From assembly GCA_038329895.1 (NCBI GenBank), contig JBBQNM010000068.1, positions 1-12,119 of the forward strand: a stretch of DNA of 12,119 nucleotides, written 5' to 3'. This document shows, piece by piece, positions 6,525 through 12,119 of this stretch; position 1 is the stretch's first letter; each line of letters opens with the position of its first letter. The notes under the pieces were generated by a model. That model saw only the letters and a list, made by a program, of their open reading frames with translations, did no database searches and had not been told where the DNA came from. The stretch comes from Mayfieldus sp038329895. GTDB taxonomy: Bacteria > Actinomycetota > Thermoleophilia > Solirubrobacterales > 70-9. The position numbers and the translations under genes were made by a program.

Positions 6525-8344
6525 CAACCGAGAGCGCTGCCTTGCGGGCTCCCGCGCGTGTTTGGGGTTACGCCCCCATTCGAGACTATGCGGCGATCGG
6601 TGACGGTCGAACCGTGGCGCTGGTGGCGCGAGACGGCTCGGTCGACTGGCTGCCGTTTGCCGACCTCGATGACCCGACGATCTTTGCGGCGATCCTGGAC
6701 TCCGAGGGCGGCGGACGCTTTGCGCTTGAGCCGGAGGTGCCCTACACGGTCCAGCGCCGCTACCTCCCCGCCACCAACGTCCTGGAGACGACATTCGTCA
6801 CCGATCAGGGAGCCGTGCGTGTGACCGACGCGATGACCCTGCCGGTCGGTCCGTTGGGGCCGTTCATGGAGCTGCAGCGCCGGATCGAGGGCCTCTCAGG
6901 CAGCGTGCCGCTGCGCTGGCGCGTCGAGCCCCGGTTTGGGTATGCCACCCGCAAGCTTCGCGTCGGCCGCCGCGCCGGGGTGCCGGTCTTCGAATCGGGC
7001 GGCGACGCTGTGGCGGTGTGCGCCTACGACGCAGGGGAGGCTGACTGCGGGCCTGACGGAGTCGGGGCGCGGCTCGAGGCGCGCGAGGGGACGCGGTCTG
7101 TTCTCGCCCTTTGCTTCGCCCACCACGAACCTTTGGTGCTGCCCACGCGCCGCGAGCTTGACGCTCGGTTTGAGAAAACCTGTGCCGTCTGGCGCGCCTG
7201 GGCCCGGGGACGAAGCTACAGCGGGCCCTGGAGGGATGCGGTGCTCCGCAGTGCGCTGGCGCTGAAGCTGCTCGTGCACGCTCCCTCGGGGGCGGTCGCG
7301 GCGGCGGCCACAACCTCGCTGCCGGAGGAGCTCGGGGGGGAGCGCAATTGGGACTACCGGTTCTGCTGGATCCGCGACAGCGCCTTCACGCTAGACGCGT
7401 TCCTGCAGCTTGGATGCCCCGCGGAGGCTCGAGCGTATTTCTGGTGGCTGATGCACGCCTCTCAGCTCACCCATCCGCGGCTGCGGGTGCTCTACTCCCT
7501 GGACGGGGCCGATCGAGCGCCGGAGCACGAGCTGCCCCTCGAGGGCTACCGCGGCTCGCGCCCGGTGCGGATTGGCAACGCCGCTGCCGAGCAGCTCCAG
7601 CTCGACACCTACGGCGAGCTGATGCAGACGGCGTGGCTGTATGCGGGTGCGGGCAACCGGATCGACCGCGACATCGCCCGCAGGCTCGCCGGGATCGCCG
7701 ACTTCGTCTGCGACATCTGGCGCCAGCCGGACTCGGGCATCTGGGAGGTCCGAAGCGAACCGGTCCACTTCACCCAGTCCAAGATGATGTGTTGGGTCGC
7801 ACTCGATCGCGCGCTGCGCCTCGCCGGCCGCGGCATCATCCCCGGCGAGCACGCGCCGGGCTGGCGAGAAGCGGCCGAGGCGATCCGCGACTTCATCGAG
7901 ACCGAGTGCTGGTCGCCTGCGAAGCAAAGCTACGTGCGCTTCGCCGGAACCCAGGAGCTTGACGCCAGCCTGCTGCTCGGCGTCCTTCACGGCTACGAGG
8001 ACCGAGGCGGCGAGCGCCTGCAGAGCACGGTCGAGGCGGTCCGCCGCGAACTCGCTCACGGCCCGTACGTCCACCGCTACAGCGGCGAGGACGGGCTCTC
8101 TGGCACCGAGGGAGCCTTTGTGAGCTGTTCGTTCTGGCTCGCCGAGGCGCTGGCCCGCAGCGGGCGGCTCGATGAGGCGGCCGAGCTGATGGATGAGCTC
8201 GTCGCCCTAGCCAACGACGTAGGGCTCTACAGCGAGGAGATCGACCCCGCCAGCGGCGGGTTCCTGGGGAACACCCCGCAGGGCCTTAGCCACCTGGCGC
8301 TCGTCAGCGCAGCCGTCGCGATCGAGCAGGAGAGGCGCAGATGA
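6521..8344 (+). CDS. Glycoside hydrolase family 15 protein (glucoamylase/trehalase-like)
   Basis: This 607-residue cytoplasmic protein has the actinobacterial GH15 layout. An N-terminal beta-sandwich domain (about 12-220) starts with PIRDYAAIGDGRTVALV and GSVDWLPF, and an (alpha/alpha)6 barrel (about 235-605) follows. Barrel landmarks are NWDYRFCWIRDSAFTL (276-291), the predicted general acid E409 in GIWEVRSEP with FTQSKMMCWVALDRA after it, and the predicted base E572 in GLYSEEIDP, followed by GGFLGNTPQ. Enzymes of this group include mycobacterial trehalases and alpha-glucosidases; substrate cannot be chosen from sequence. TTG at 6521 is the only start in the open frame before TTG 6542, and it lacks an ideal ribosome site, though its upstream leader ORF could couple to it. 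No signal peptide is present. Its stop overlaps the next gene by ATGA. Confidence 0.93.
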   Translation: MTTESAALRAPARVWGYAPIRDYAAIGDGRTVALVARDGSVDWLPFADLDDPTIFAAILDSEGGGRFALEPEVPYTVQRRYLPATNVLETTFVTDQGAVRVTDAMTLPVGPLGPFMELQRRIEGLSGSVPLRWRVEPRFGYATRKLRVGRRAGVPVFESGGDAVAVCAYDAGEADCGPDGVGARLEAREGTRSVLALCFAHHEPLVLPTRRELDARFEKTCAVWRAWARGRSYSGPWRDAVLRSALALKLLVHAPSGAVAAAATTSLPEELGGERNWDYRFCWIRDSAFTLDAFLQLGCPAEARAYFWWLMHASQLTHPRLRVLYSLDGADRAPEHELPLEGYRGSRPVRIGNAAAEQLQLDTYGELMQTAWLYAGAGNRIDRDIARRLAGIADFVCDIWRQPDSGIWEVRSEPVHFTQSKMMCWVALDRALRLAGRGIIPGEHAPGWREAAEAIRDFIETECWSPAKQSYVRFAGTQELDASLLLGVLHGYEDRGGERLQSTVEAVRRELAHGPYVHRYSGEDGLSGTEGAFVSCSFWLAEALARSGRLDEAAELMDELVALANDVGLYSEEIDPASGGFLGNTPQGLSHLALVSAAVAIEQERRR

Positions 8345-8817
8345 ATGTCTGGGGGGCGCTTGCCGGAGGTTTTGTCGGGACGCTGGTCCTGACCACGGTT
8401 CTGCGCGCCGCAAGCGAGCTGGGACTGACCCGCATGGACCTCCCGTTCTTGTTGGGCACGGCATTTACCGGCGACCGCGTCCGCGCCAAGGCAATCGGCT
8501 ATGCCCTGCACTTCATAGCCGGGCTCACGTTTGCGCTCATCTACTTCGGAATCTTCGTCGCCATCGGCCATAGCGGCTGGTGGCTCGGCGCTGTCTTCGG
8601 GGTCGTGCATGCCCTCTTTGCGGCGACAGCGCTAGTGAGCATCCTGCTCCCGCTCGTCCACCCACGGATGGGTACCCCGCTTACCGCGGCCGGCTCCGTC
8701 GCGCTCCTGGAGCCGCCCGTGATGCTCAACTACGGCGCCCGCACGCCGCTCGCCACCCTCACCAGCCACATCGCCTACGGCGCGATCGTCGGCGGCTTCG
8801 TCTCGCTCTCCGGCTAG
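8341..8817 (+). CDS. Small multi-pass membrane protein, possibly DUF6789-like
   Basis: This 158-residue protein has four hydrophobic segments, near residues 5-24, 52-76, 78-104 and 135-156. It begins with a glycine-rich helix (GALAGGFVGTLVLTTVL) and has the RMDLPFLLGTAF loop followed by a long helix containing HFIAGLTFALIYFGIF. This pattern recalls DUF6789-like proteins, but I cannot be certain of the family. The ATG overlaps the GH15 stop (ATGA), so it is the last gene of that transcript. The IS element inserted 17 bp after its stop codon, leaving the gene intact. Function is unknown. Confidence 0.75.
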   Translation: MNVWGALAGGFVGTLVLTTVLRAASELGLTRMDLPFLLGTAFTGDRVRAKAIGYALHFIAGLTFALIYFGIFVAIGHSGWWLGAVFGVVHALFAATALVSILLPLVHPRMGTPLTAAGSVALLEPPVMLNYGARTPLATLTSHIAYGAIVGGFVSLSG

Positions 8818-8833
8818 CGACCAGAGACGACGC

Positions 8834-8836
8834 TTA
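8834..8836. repeat. Left target-site duplication (TTA)
   Basis: TTA directly precedes the left end of the IS element and is matched by TTA at 9775-9777. The wider context reads CTTAG on both sides (8833-8837 and 9774-9778), fitting the T-N-A type target used by several IS5-family groups. Confidence 0.7.
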
Positions 8837-8848
8837 GGACCTATCCCT
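8837..8848 (+). repeat. Left terminal inverted repeat of the IS
   Basis: GGACCTATCCCT matches the reverse complement of 9763-9774 with no mismatch; after one mismatch a further TAGG also matches. The transposase stop codon (8847-8849) lies in this repeat. Confidence 0.85.
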
Positions 8849-9691
8849 ATAGGGCGGCGGCGAGCCGGGCGGCGTGTGCCCTCTTGAAGGCGATCAGTCC
8901 GCTCGCGAGCTGGAGCAGGGCGAGGTGGTTCTCGTCCTTCTTCGACCAGCGGATGAGCAGGGCGCGGTTGCGGTTGAGCCATGAGTGGCTGGCTTCGACG
9001 ACCCACCGGCGCGCCCGCCATTCGGGGTGGTGTTGCTTCAGCTCGATCTCCTCGCCACGGGTGCGGATGTGCGGCTCGAAGCGCTGGCGGACGGCGAGCT
9101 CGCGGATCTCGTCGTAGTCGTAGCCTCGGTCGAGGCAAAGCCCCTGCGGCTCGTCTTCGTCGGGTATGGGCCGGGCGATCGGAACCGACGCTAGGGTCGG
9201 TTCCAGCAGCTTCATGTCGTGGCGGTTGGCGCCGTCGTGTGCGATCCCGATCGGAATGCCCGCAGCCTCGGTGAGGAGCGAGCGCTTCGCCCCTTTTTGG
9301 CTCTATCGGTGGGATTCGAGCCAGTCGCGGGCCCGCCGAGCGGAGCCTTGGTCATCGCCCCGTCGGCGGCAAGCCACGACCAGTCGATCCCGATCTCGTC
9401 GTCGTAGTCCAAAAGCCCCTGGCGCCAGATCTCGTGGAAGACCCGGGCCCGCTCCCACTCCTGGAAGCGGCGGTGGGCGGTGCTTGAGTTGCAGATCCCC
9501 GTCGCGTTCAGCGCGTTCCACTGCATCCCGGTGCGCAGCACCAAGAGAATCGCGTCCATTGTGCGCCGGTCAGGGATCCGGCGACGGTGAATGCCCAAGG
9601 GATGCGCCGGCGGCGCCGGCAGCAGCGGCTCGATCCGCTCCCAAAGCCAGTCCGGCATCCGCCAGCCGTCGTCGCGGTCGACCAACCCCAT
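8847..9691 (-). CDS. IS5-family DDE transposase, made by -1 frameshift
   Basis: The first frame starts at ATG 9691 with a strong ribosome site (GAGGAGG, 6 bases upstream) and holds the N-terminal DUF4096-like part (MPDWLWERIEPLLP, about 12-25) and the first catalytic Asp, D110 in LAADGAMTKAPLGG. After K133 the conserved sequence continues only in the -1 frame: GAKRSLLTEAAGIPIGIAHD. That frame carries D188 in LDRGYD and E233 in RRWVVEASHSWL. The joined product is 281 residues, normal for this family, with a full DDE triad. Without the shift, frame one would run on to 9212 as an unrelated tail. The shift site is the A5G4 run at 9290-9298, so it is likely programmed rather than a mutation. Confidence 0.87.
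9290..9298 (-). other. Candidate -1 ribosomal frameshift site (AAAAAGGGG)
   Basis: On the minus strand the frame-one codons read GCC AAA AAG. Sliding back one base after AAG gives GGG GCG AAG CGC, restoring the expected transposase sequence KKGAKRS exactly. Runs of A followed by G are typical slippage sites in insertion sequences. The five As are one short of the classic A-AAA-AAG heptamer, so efficiency may be modest. Confidence 0.6.
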
Positions 9692-9762
9692 CTCCGACCT
9701 CCTCGATTAGATCAGCAGAGAGTTGATCGGGGGTTCGCCGGCTGGCGCACGATCCCTCCTAC

Positions 9763-9774
9763 AGGGATAGGTCC
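9763..9774 (-). repeat. Right terminal inverted repeat of the IS
   Basis: AGGGATAGGTCC is the exact complement of the left end. Confidence 0.85.
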
Positions 9775-9777
9775 TTA
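9775..9777. repeat. Right target-site duplication (TTA)
   Basis: TTA matches the three bases before the left end of the IS. Confidence 0.7.
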
Positions 9778-9849
9778 GTGGAGTCGCCGGGCTCTCCTTC
9801 GAGCGCGACTTTCAGGACCGTGGCGCCGGGGACGATGAGCGAGAGGCCG
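9778..9849 (-). pseudogene. Coding-like gene fragment of unknown family
   Basis: On the minus strand from 9848 this stretch reads GLSLIVPGATVLKVALEGE and then PGDST. Almost every third codon position is G or C, and the protein looks natural. The same frame meets a stop at 9857-9855, just inside the repeat that begins at 9850, and it is cut on the other side by the IS. It therefore looks like a remnant of a gene interrupted at both ends. I do not recognise the family. The stretch is only about 24 codons, so chance is possible. Confidence 0.3.
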
Positions 9850-9898
9850 GTGGGCTACCGTCATTTGTTTGAGCCGATCGCCGTGCGTGGATCGGGCG
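9850..9898 (+). repeat. Direct repeat copy A: tail of a response-regulator gene
   Basis: This 49-bp stretch matches 11690-11738 at 44 positions, with the first 29 bases identical. In frame it encodes VGYRHLFEPIAVRGSG and ends shortly after at TGA (9910-9912). VGYR is the end of the winged-helix domain of OmpR-type regulators. Similarity to copy B begins abruptly at 9850. The two copies bracket the S8 protease, 1840 bp apart. Confidence 0.7.
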
Positions 9899-9916
9899 CC
9901 CACTGCCAATGAGGGG

Positions 9917-9936
9917 GTCAATTCCGGGAAATTGAC
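9917..9936. promoter_or_regulatory. Candidate operator: perfect 7-bp inverted repeat
   Basis: GTCAATT (9917-9923) and AATTGAC (9930-9936) are perfect inverted arms around CCGGGA. The right arm shares bases with the predicted -35 box at 9932-9937, so a protein bound here would be expected to affect transcription of the protease gene. There is no T-run after it, so it is not a typical terminator. Confidence 0.4.
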
Positions 9937-9960
9937 GGGTCGGGTCCATGAGAGTAGTGT
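9932..9960 (+). promoter_or_regulatory. Predicted promoter of the S8 protease gene
   Basis: TTGACG (9932-9937), 17 bases, then TAGTGT (9955-9960) is a good housekeeping-type promoter with an actinobacterial TAG-type -10. Expected transcription start is near 9967, giving a leader of about 160 nt to the GTG at 10129. I see no other clear structure in that leader apart from the ribosome site AAGGAGG at 10117-10123. Confidence 0.5.
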
Positions 9961-10128
9961 CGGCGTCTACGTAAATGGCCTATCCGCCGCTGCCTACTTC
10001 TCGCGCGGCCGTCTTGGACCTAGAAAGCCTCGGCGACTTCACGGGTTGTTCCCAGTGACAGAGACGCTGAACCGAGGACCCCGAGGGACGCTGCTAGAGC
10101 CCAGCCCGAGGGGGACAAGGAGGCTTTC

Positions 10129-11457
10129 GTGTCTGATCCCCAAGCCCGCGCGAGGCGCGCCTTGCGCCGCGTCTTGCTTTTGGTCGGACTCCTCGTCCTT
10201 CTCGGGGCCCTTCCAGCCGGGGCCAGCGCCGCCACGATCCCCGGCCAGTACATCGTCGTCCTGAAGCCGGGGGCACGCGAGGCCAGCGCCGAGGCAAGCG
10301 CGAAGGCCAACGGCGCCTCGATCCTCCATCGCTACAGCCATGCGCTGAACGGCTACGCGGCTTCGATGTCGGACGCGGCCGTATCGAAGGTCAGGACCGA
10401 TCCGCGGGTGCTCTACGTCTCTCCCGACCAAACCCTCCAGGTGGCAACTGCCTGCAGCGCCCAGAGCCAATGCGTGCCGGGCCAGGTTTTGCGGACGCAG
10501 GCCGATCAGAGCAGCACCCGCTCCGGCGACGGTCAGGGCAGCGTCGGCACGAATGTCGCGGTCATCGACACCGGGATCGACCCGACCCATCCCGACCTAA
10601 ACGTTGTGGGCGGAGTCGACTGCGGCCAGGGCAAGGGGTTCGACGACGTCGAAAGCCACGGCACGATGGTTGCCGGAATAATCGCCGCTCGCGACAACGC
10701 CATCGGTGTGGTCGGCATCGCTCCCGGCGCGCGACTGTGGGCGGTGCGCGCTTTCGACAAGCACGGCCACGGCGCCAACTCCAATGTTATCTGCGGCCTT
10801 GACTGGGTGACCGCTACTCGCAGCGATGGCGATCCAACCAACGACATCGCGGTCGCCAACATGAGTTTTATCGGGAAGGGCTCAGACGACGCCAACTGCG
10901 GCAACCCCCCAAAGAACGATCCGTTTCACCGCGCGATCTGCGCTTCGACCGCCGCGGGCGTGACCGACGTGGCCGCTGCGGGAAACGACACGCGCGATTT
11001 CCAAGCTTTTACTCCCGCCACCTACAGCGAGGTCCTGACCGCGACCGCGATGGCTGATTCGGACGGTCAGCCAGGTGGCCTTGGCCCCGCTACCTTCTGC
11101 CTCGGCGAAGCCGACGACACGCCCGCGTTCTTTAGCAACTTCGCGACCCTGGCGAGCGATCAAGCCCACACCGTCGCCGCGCCGGGCGACTGTCTGGGTA
11201 CGACCTACCCCGGCGGCCTCTACAACCTAGGCACCGGCACCAGTTTCGCCAGCCCCGTCGTGGCGGGCACGGTCGCCCTCTGCATCGCGAGCGGCCCCTG
11301 CGCGGGTCTGACGCCGGCCCAGATCAGGCAGAAGATCGTCGCCGACGCGGCCGCCTACAACACCGCCAACCCGGGCTACGGCTTCAGCGGCGACCCGCTC
11401 CACTCCCCGGACCCGAATCGCTACTACGGCTATCTGATCGACGCCGGGCTGTACTAG
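10129..11457 (+). CDS. Secreted S8 family serine protease (subtilisin-like)
   Basis: This 442-residue protein is an exported subtilase. A signal peptide has basic residues (6-14), a hydrophobic core (15-30) and likely cleavage after GASA near residue 34. An inhibitor I9-type propeptide follows (about 38-103, YIVVLKPGA to VLYVSPDQTLQ). The catalytic domain has Asp147 in AVIDTG, His177 in ESHGTMVAG, the oxyanion Asn286 in AAAGND, and Ser372 in GTSFASPVVAG. The His motif is HGTM rather than the usual HGTH, a tolerated change. Several cysteines in the mature part suggest disulfides outside the cell. The GTG start is supported by AAGGAGG five bases upstream. There is no C-terminal anchor or extra domain. 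It stands alone between two copies of a response-regulator tail, which suggests it arrived or was rearranged as a unit. Confidence 0.95.
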   Translation: MSDPQARARRALRRVLLLVGLLVLLGALPAGASAATIPGQYIVVLKPGAREASAEASAKANGASILHRYSHALNGYAASMSDAAVSKVRTDPRVLYVSPDQTLQVATACSAQSQCVPGQVLRTQADQSSTRSGDGQGSVGTNVAVIDTGIDPTHPDLNVVGGVDCGQGKGFDDVESHGTMVAGIIAARDNAIGVVGIAPGARLWAVRAFDKHGHGANSNVICGLDWVTATRSDGDPTNDIAVANMSFIGKGSDDANCGNPPKNDPFHRAICASTAAGVTDVAAAGNDTRDFQAFTPATYSEVLTATAMADSDGQPGGLGPATFCLGEADDTPAFFSNFATLASDQAHTVAAPGDCLGTTYPGGLYNLGTGTSFASPVVAGTVALCIASGPCAGLTPAQIRQKIVADAAAYNTANPGYGFSGDPLHSPDPNRYYGYLIDAGLY

Positions 11458-11563
11458 CCGCTAGGGCAACGAAAGCGCACTCGCTGGCGTAGGACAGGGG
11501 CGATCGTGCAGACTTCTGGTACATGCGAGGCAGGAGCCCAAGGGCTCAGTCGCGCCAGGCTAG

Positions 11564-11752
11564 ACCTGGACCCGGCTGGGCCTTAGCGTCGGCTGGTGGG
11601 ACGGACAAGGACGCTTTGACTCTCACGCCAGCAGATTGCGGCGCAAGTTGGACCCTGAGCACTGCCGGTACGTGGTGAATGTATGGGGCGTGGGCTACCG
11701 TCATTTGTTTGAGCCGATTTCCGTGCCTGAATCAGGCGGTCGCGCCCCCTAA
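11564..11752 (+). pseudogene. Remnant of an OmpR-type response regulator (DNA-binding domain C-terminus)
   Basis: After an in-frame stop at 11561-11563 the frame runs to TAA 11750-11752. The part from 11618 is a clear winged-helix C-terminus: DSHASRLRRKLDPEHCRYVV (recognition helix), then NVWGVGYR (the wing), then a short tail. The receiver domain and the first half of the winged helix are missing, and the preceding residues (VGWWDGQGRF) match only loosely. There is no start codon or ribosome site of quality. It is therefore a truncated gene. Its last 49 coding bases before the tail match copy A upstream of the protease. Confidence 0.7.
11690..11738 (+). repeat. Direct repeat copy B: tail of a response-regulator gene
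   Basis: It matches 9850-9898 at 44 of 49 positions, in the same orientation and same reading frame, encoding VGYRHLFEPISVPESG. Unlike copy A it is continuous with upstream winged-helix coding sequence, so this copy is closer to the ancestral gene. Confidence 0.7.
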
Positions 11753-12119
11753 AGCGCCAGATCTCGGTTCCCGCAAGTCGTCCCGTTGCACATGAAGCGC
11801 CACTCTGCCCTTCCGCTTTTCGCGCGGAGCAGCAGCGCGGGTCGCTGAAGCATTCGGGGGTCTATGGAGGCTGTCGACCAAACCTCCCGCGAGGCGATAT
11901 GCGCCCTTCTCCGGCCGTGGGGCCCTCACCTCGATCACTCCGACCACCTGTAGGCGTCGAGCCGCCGCCTCGATCCACCCCAGCGGCGGGGACGAGCATA
12001 CCCGCGACGGAGCAGGTTCCCCTGGCGCCGATCGGCCTGGCCCGCGAGCCGGTGCCGCCGTCGGGGCGCGAACGATCCGAAGCGCATCCGCGAGCGGATG
12101 ATGGAAGAATGGCGCGAGC
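11753..12119. other. Region without a supported gene
   Basis: No reading frame here has a convincing start, ribosome site and family-like protein. A minus-strand frame (11732-11947, 71 residues, GTG start) is low-complexity and has no ribosome site. At the far right, 12068-12118 reads ANDPKRIRERMMEEWRE on the plus strand, which looks natural and may belong to a gene running out of the window, but it has no clear upstream start. The segment 11461-11563, between the protease stop and the regulator remnant, also shows nothing I can name. Confidence 0.5.

Larger units (their letters stand above)
8837..9774 (-). mobile_element. Complete IS5-family insertion sequence, 938 bp
   Basis: The element has perfect 12-bp terminal inverted repeats, GGACCTATCCCT at the left end and its complement at the right, with partial matching further in. 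It is flanked by a TTA duplication. Inside is one transposase gene on the minus strand, split over two overlapping frames, filling nearly the whole element. Size, target type and frame-shifted DDE transposase place it in the IS5 family near the IS427/IS1031 groups. Nothing is visibly broken, so it may still be active and the insertion is probably recent. It landed just after the DUF6789-like gene, in a region with other signs of rearrangement. Confidence 0.88.

Noticed and set aside
9869..10264. Plus-strand open frame of 131 codons before and into the protease gene
   Set aside because: It contains the predicted promoter and the start of the protease in another frame, and has no ribosome site or family resemblance.
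11458..11563. Terminator after the protease gene
   Set aside because: No stable GC-rich hairpin followed by a T-run was visible.
11732..11947. Minus-strand 71-codon frame with GTG start
   Set aside because: It has no ribosome site, its composition is Arg/Ala/Gly-rich, and it overlaps the regulator remnant's tail; a chance frame is more likely.
1..12119. CRISPR arrays, tRNA or rRNA genes, phage genes, toxin-antitoxin or defence systems
   Set aside because: I saw no regularly spaced repeats, no tRNA-like cloverleaf, no rRNA sequence and no proteins of those families.

Overview
The window reads as chromosomal DNA from a high-GC actinobacterium. I favour a Thermoleophilia/Solirubrobacterales-type lineage because the proteins are rich in Ala, Arg, Glu and Gly, the third codon position is dominated by G or C, and the protein families and phrasing fit. 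That lineage call is an inference. Most of the window is ordinary housekeeping and accessory metabolism. The right third, from about 8.8 kb onward, is a mosaic of an insertion sequence, gene fragments and a duplicated sequence around a secreted protease.

Left part (1-2626): a DUF2231-type membrane protein, possibly cut by the window edge, runs rightward. It meets tail-to-tail a leftward group: a patatin-like lipase, an 81-residue conserved-looking small protein, a sigma-70-family factor and, overlapping it by ATGA, a small zinc-finger anti-sigma-like protein. A convincing promoter for the sigma pair (TTGAGT, 17 bp, TAGGGT) lies at the end of the small gene and fixes the sigma start at 1411.

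Middle (2787-8817): a rightward run holds a ferredoxin-reductase-type FAD/NAD(P) oxidoreductase coupled by ATGA to GTP cyclohydrolase I (folE). After a 91-bp gap come a DoxX-like membrane protein, transaldolase, a GH15 glucoamylase/trehalase-type enzyme and a small membrane protein. Transaldolase beside GH15 suggests a sugar mobilisation and pentose phosphate module. The GH15 gene appears to start at TTG. A 9-codon reading frame with four consecutive prolines sits just upstream, and its stop codon overlaps that TTG.

Right part (8818-12119): a complete 938-bp IS5-family element has a transposase split over two frames with a probable -1 frameshift site. It has 12-bp perfect terminal repeats and a TTA target duplication. 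To its right are a short coding-like fragment on the minus strand and then a secreted subtilisin-family (S8) protease. The protease lies between two ~49-bp direct repeats that both encode the tail of an OmpR-type response regulator; the second copy carries more of the winged-helix domain. The protease has a good candidate promoter (TTGACG, 17 bp, TAGTGT) whose -35 box overlaps one arm of a perfect 7-bp inverted repeat. The last ~370 bases hold no gene I can support.

I do not see a clear, complete, undescribed system. The best leads are the repeat-bracketed protease island, the polyproline leader before the GH15 gene, and the coupled reductase-folE pair.
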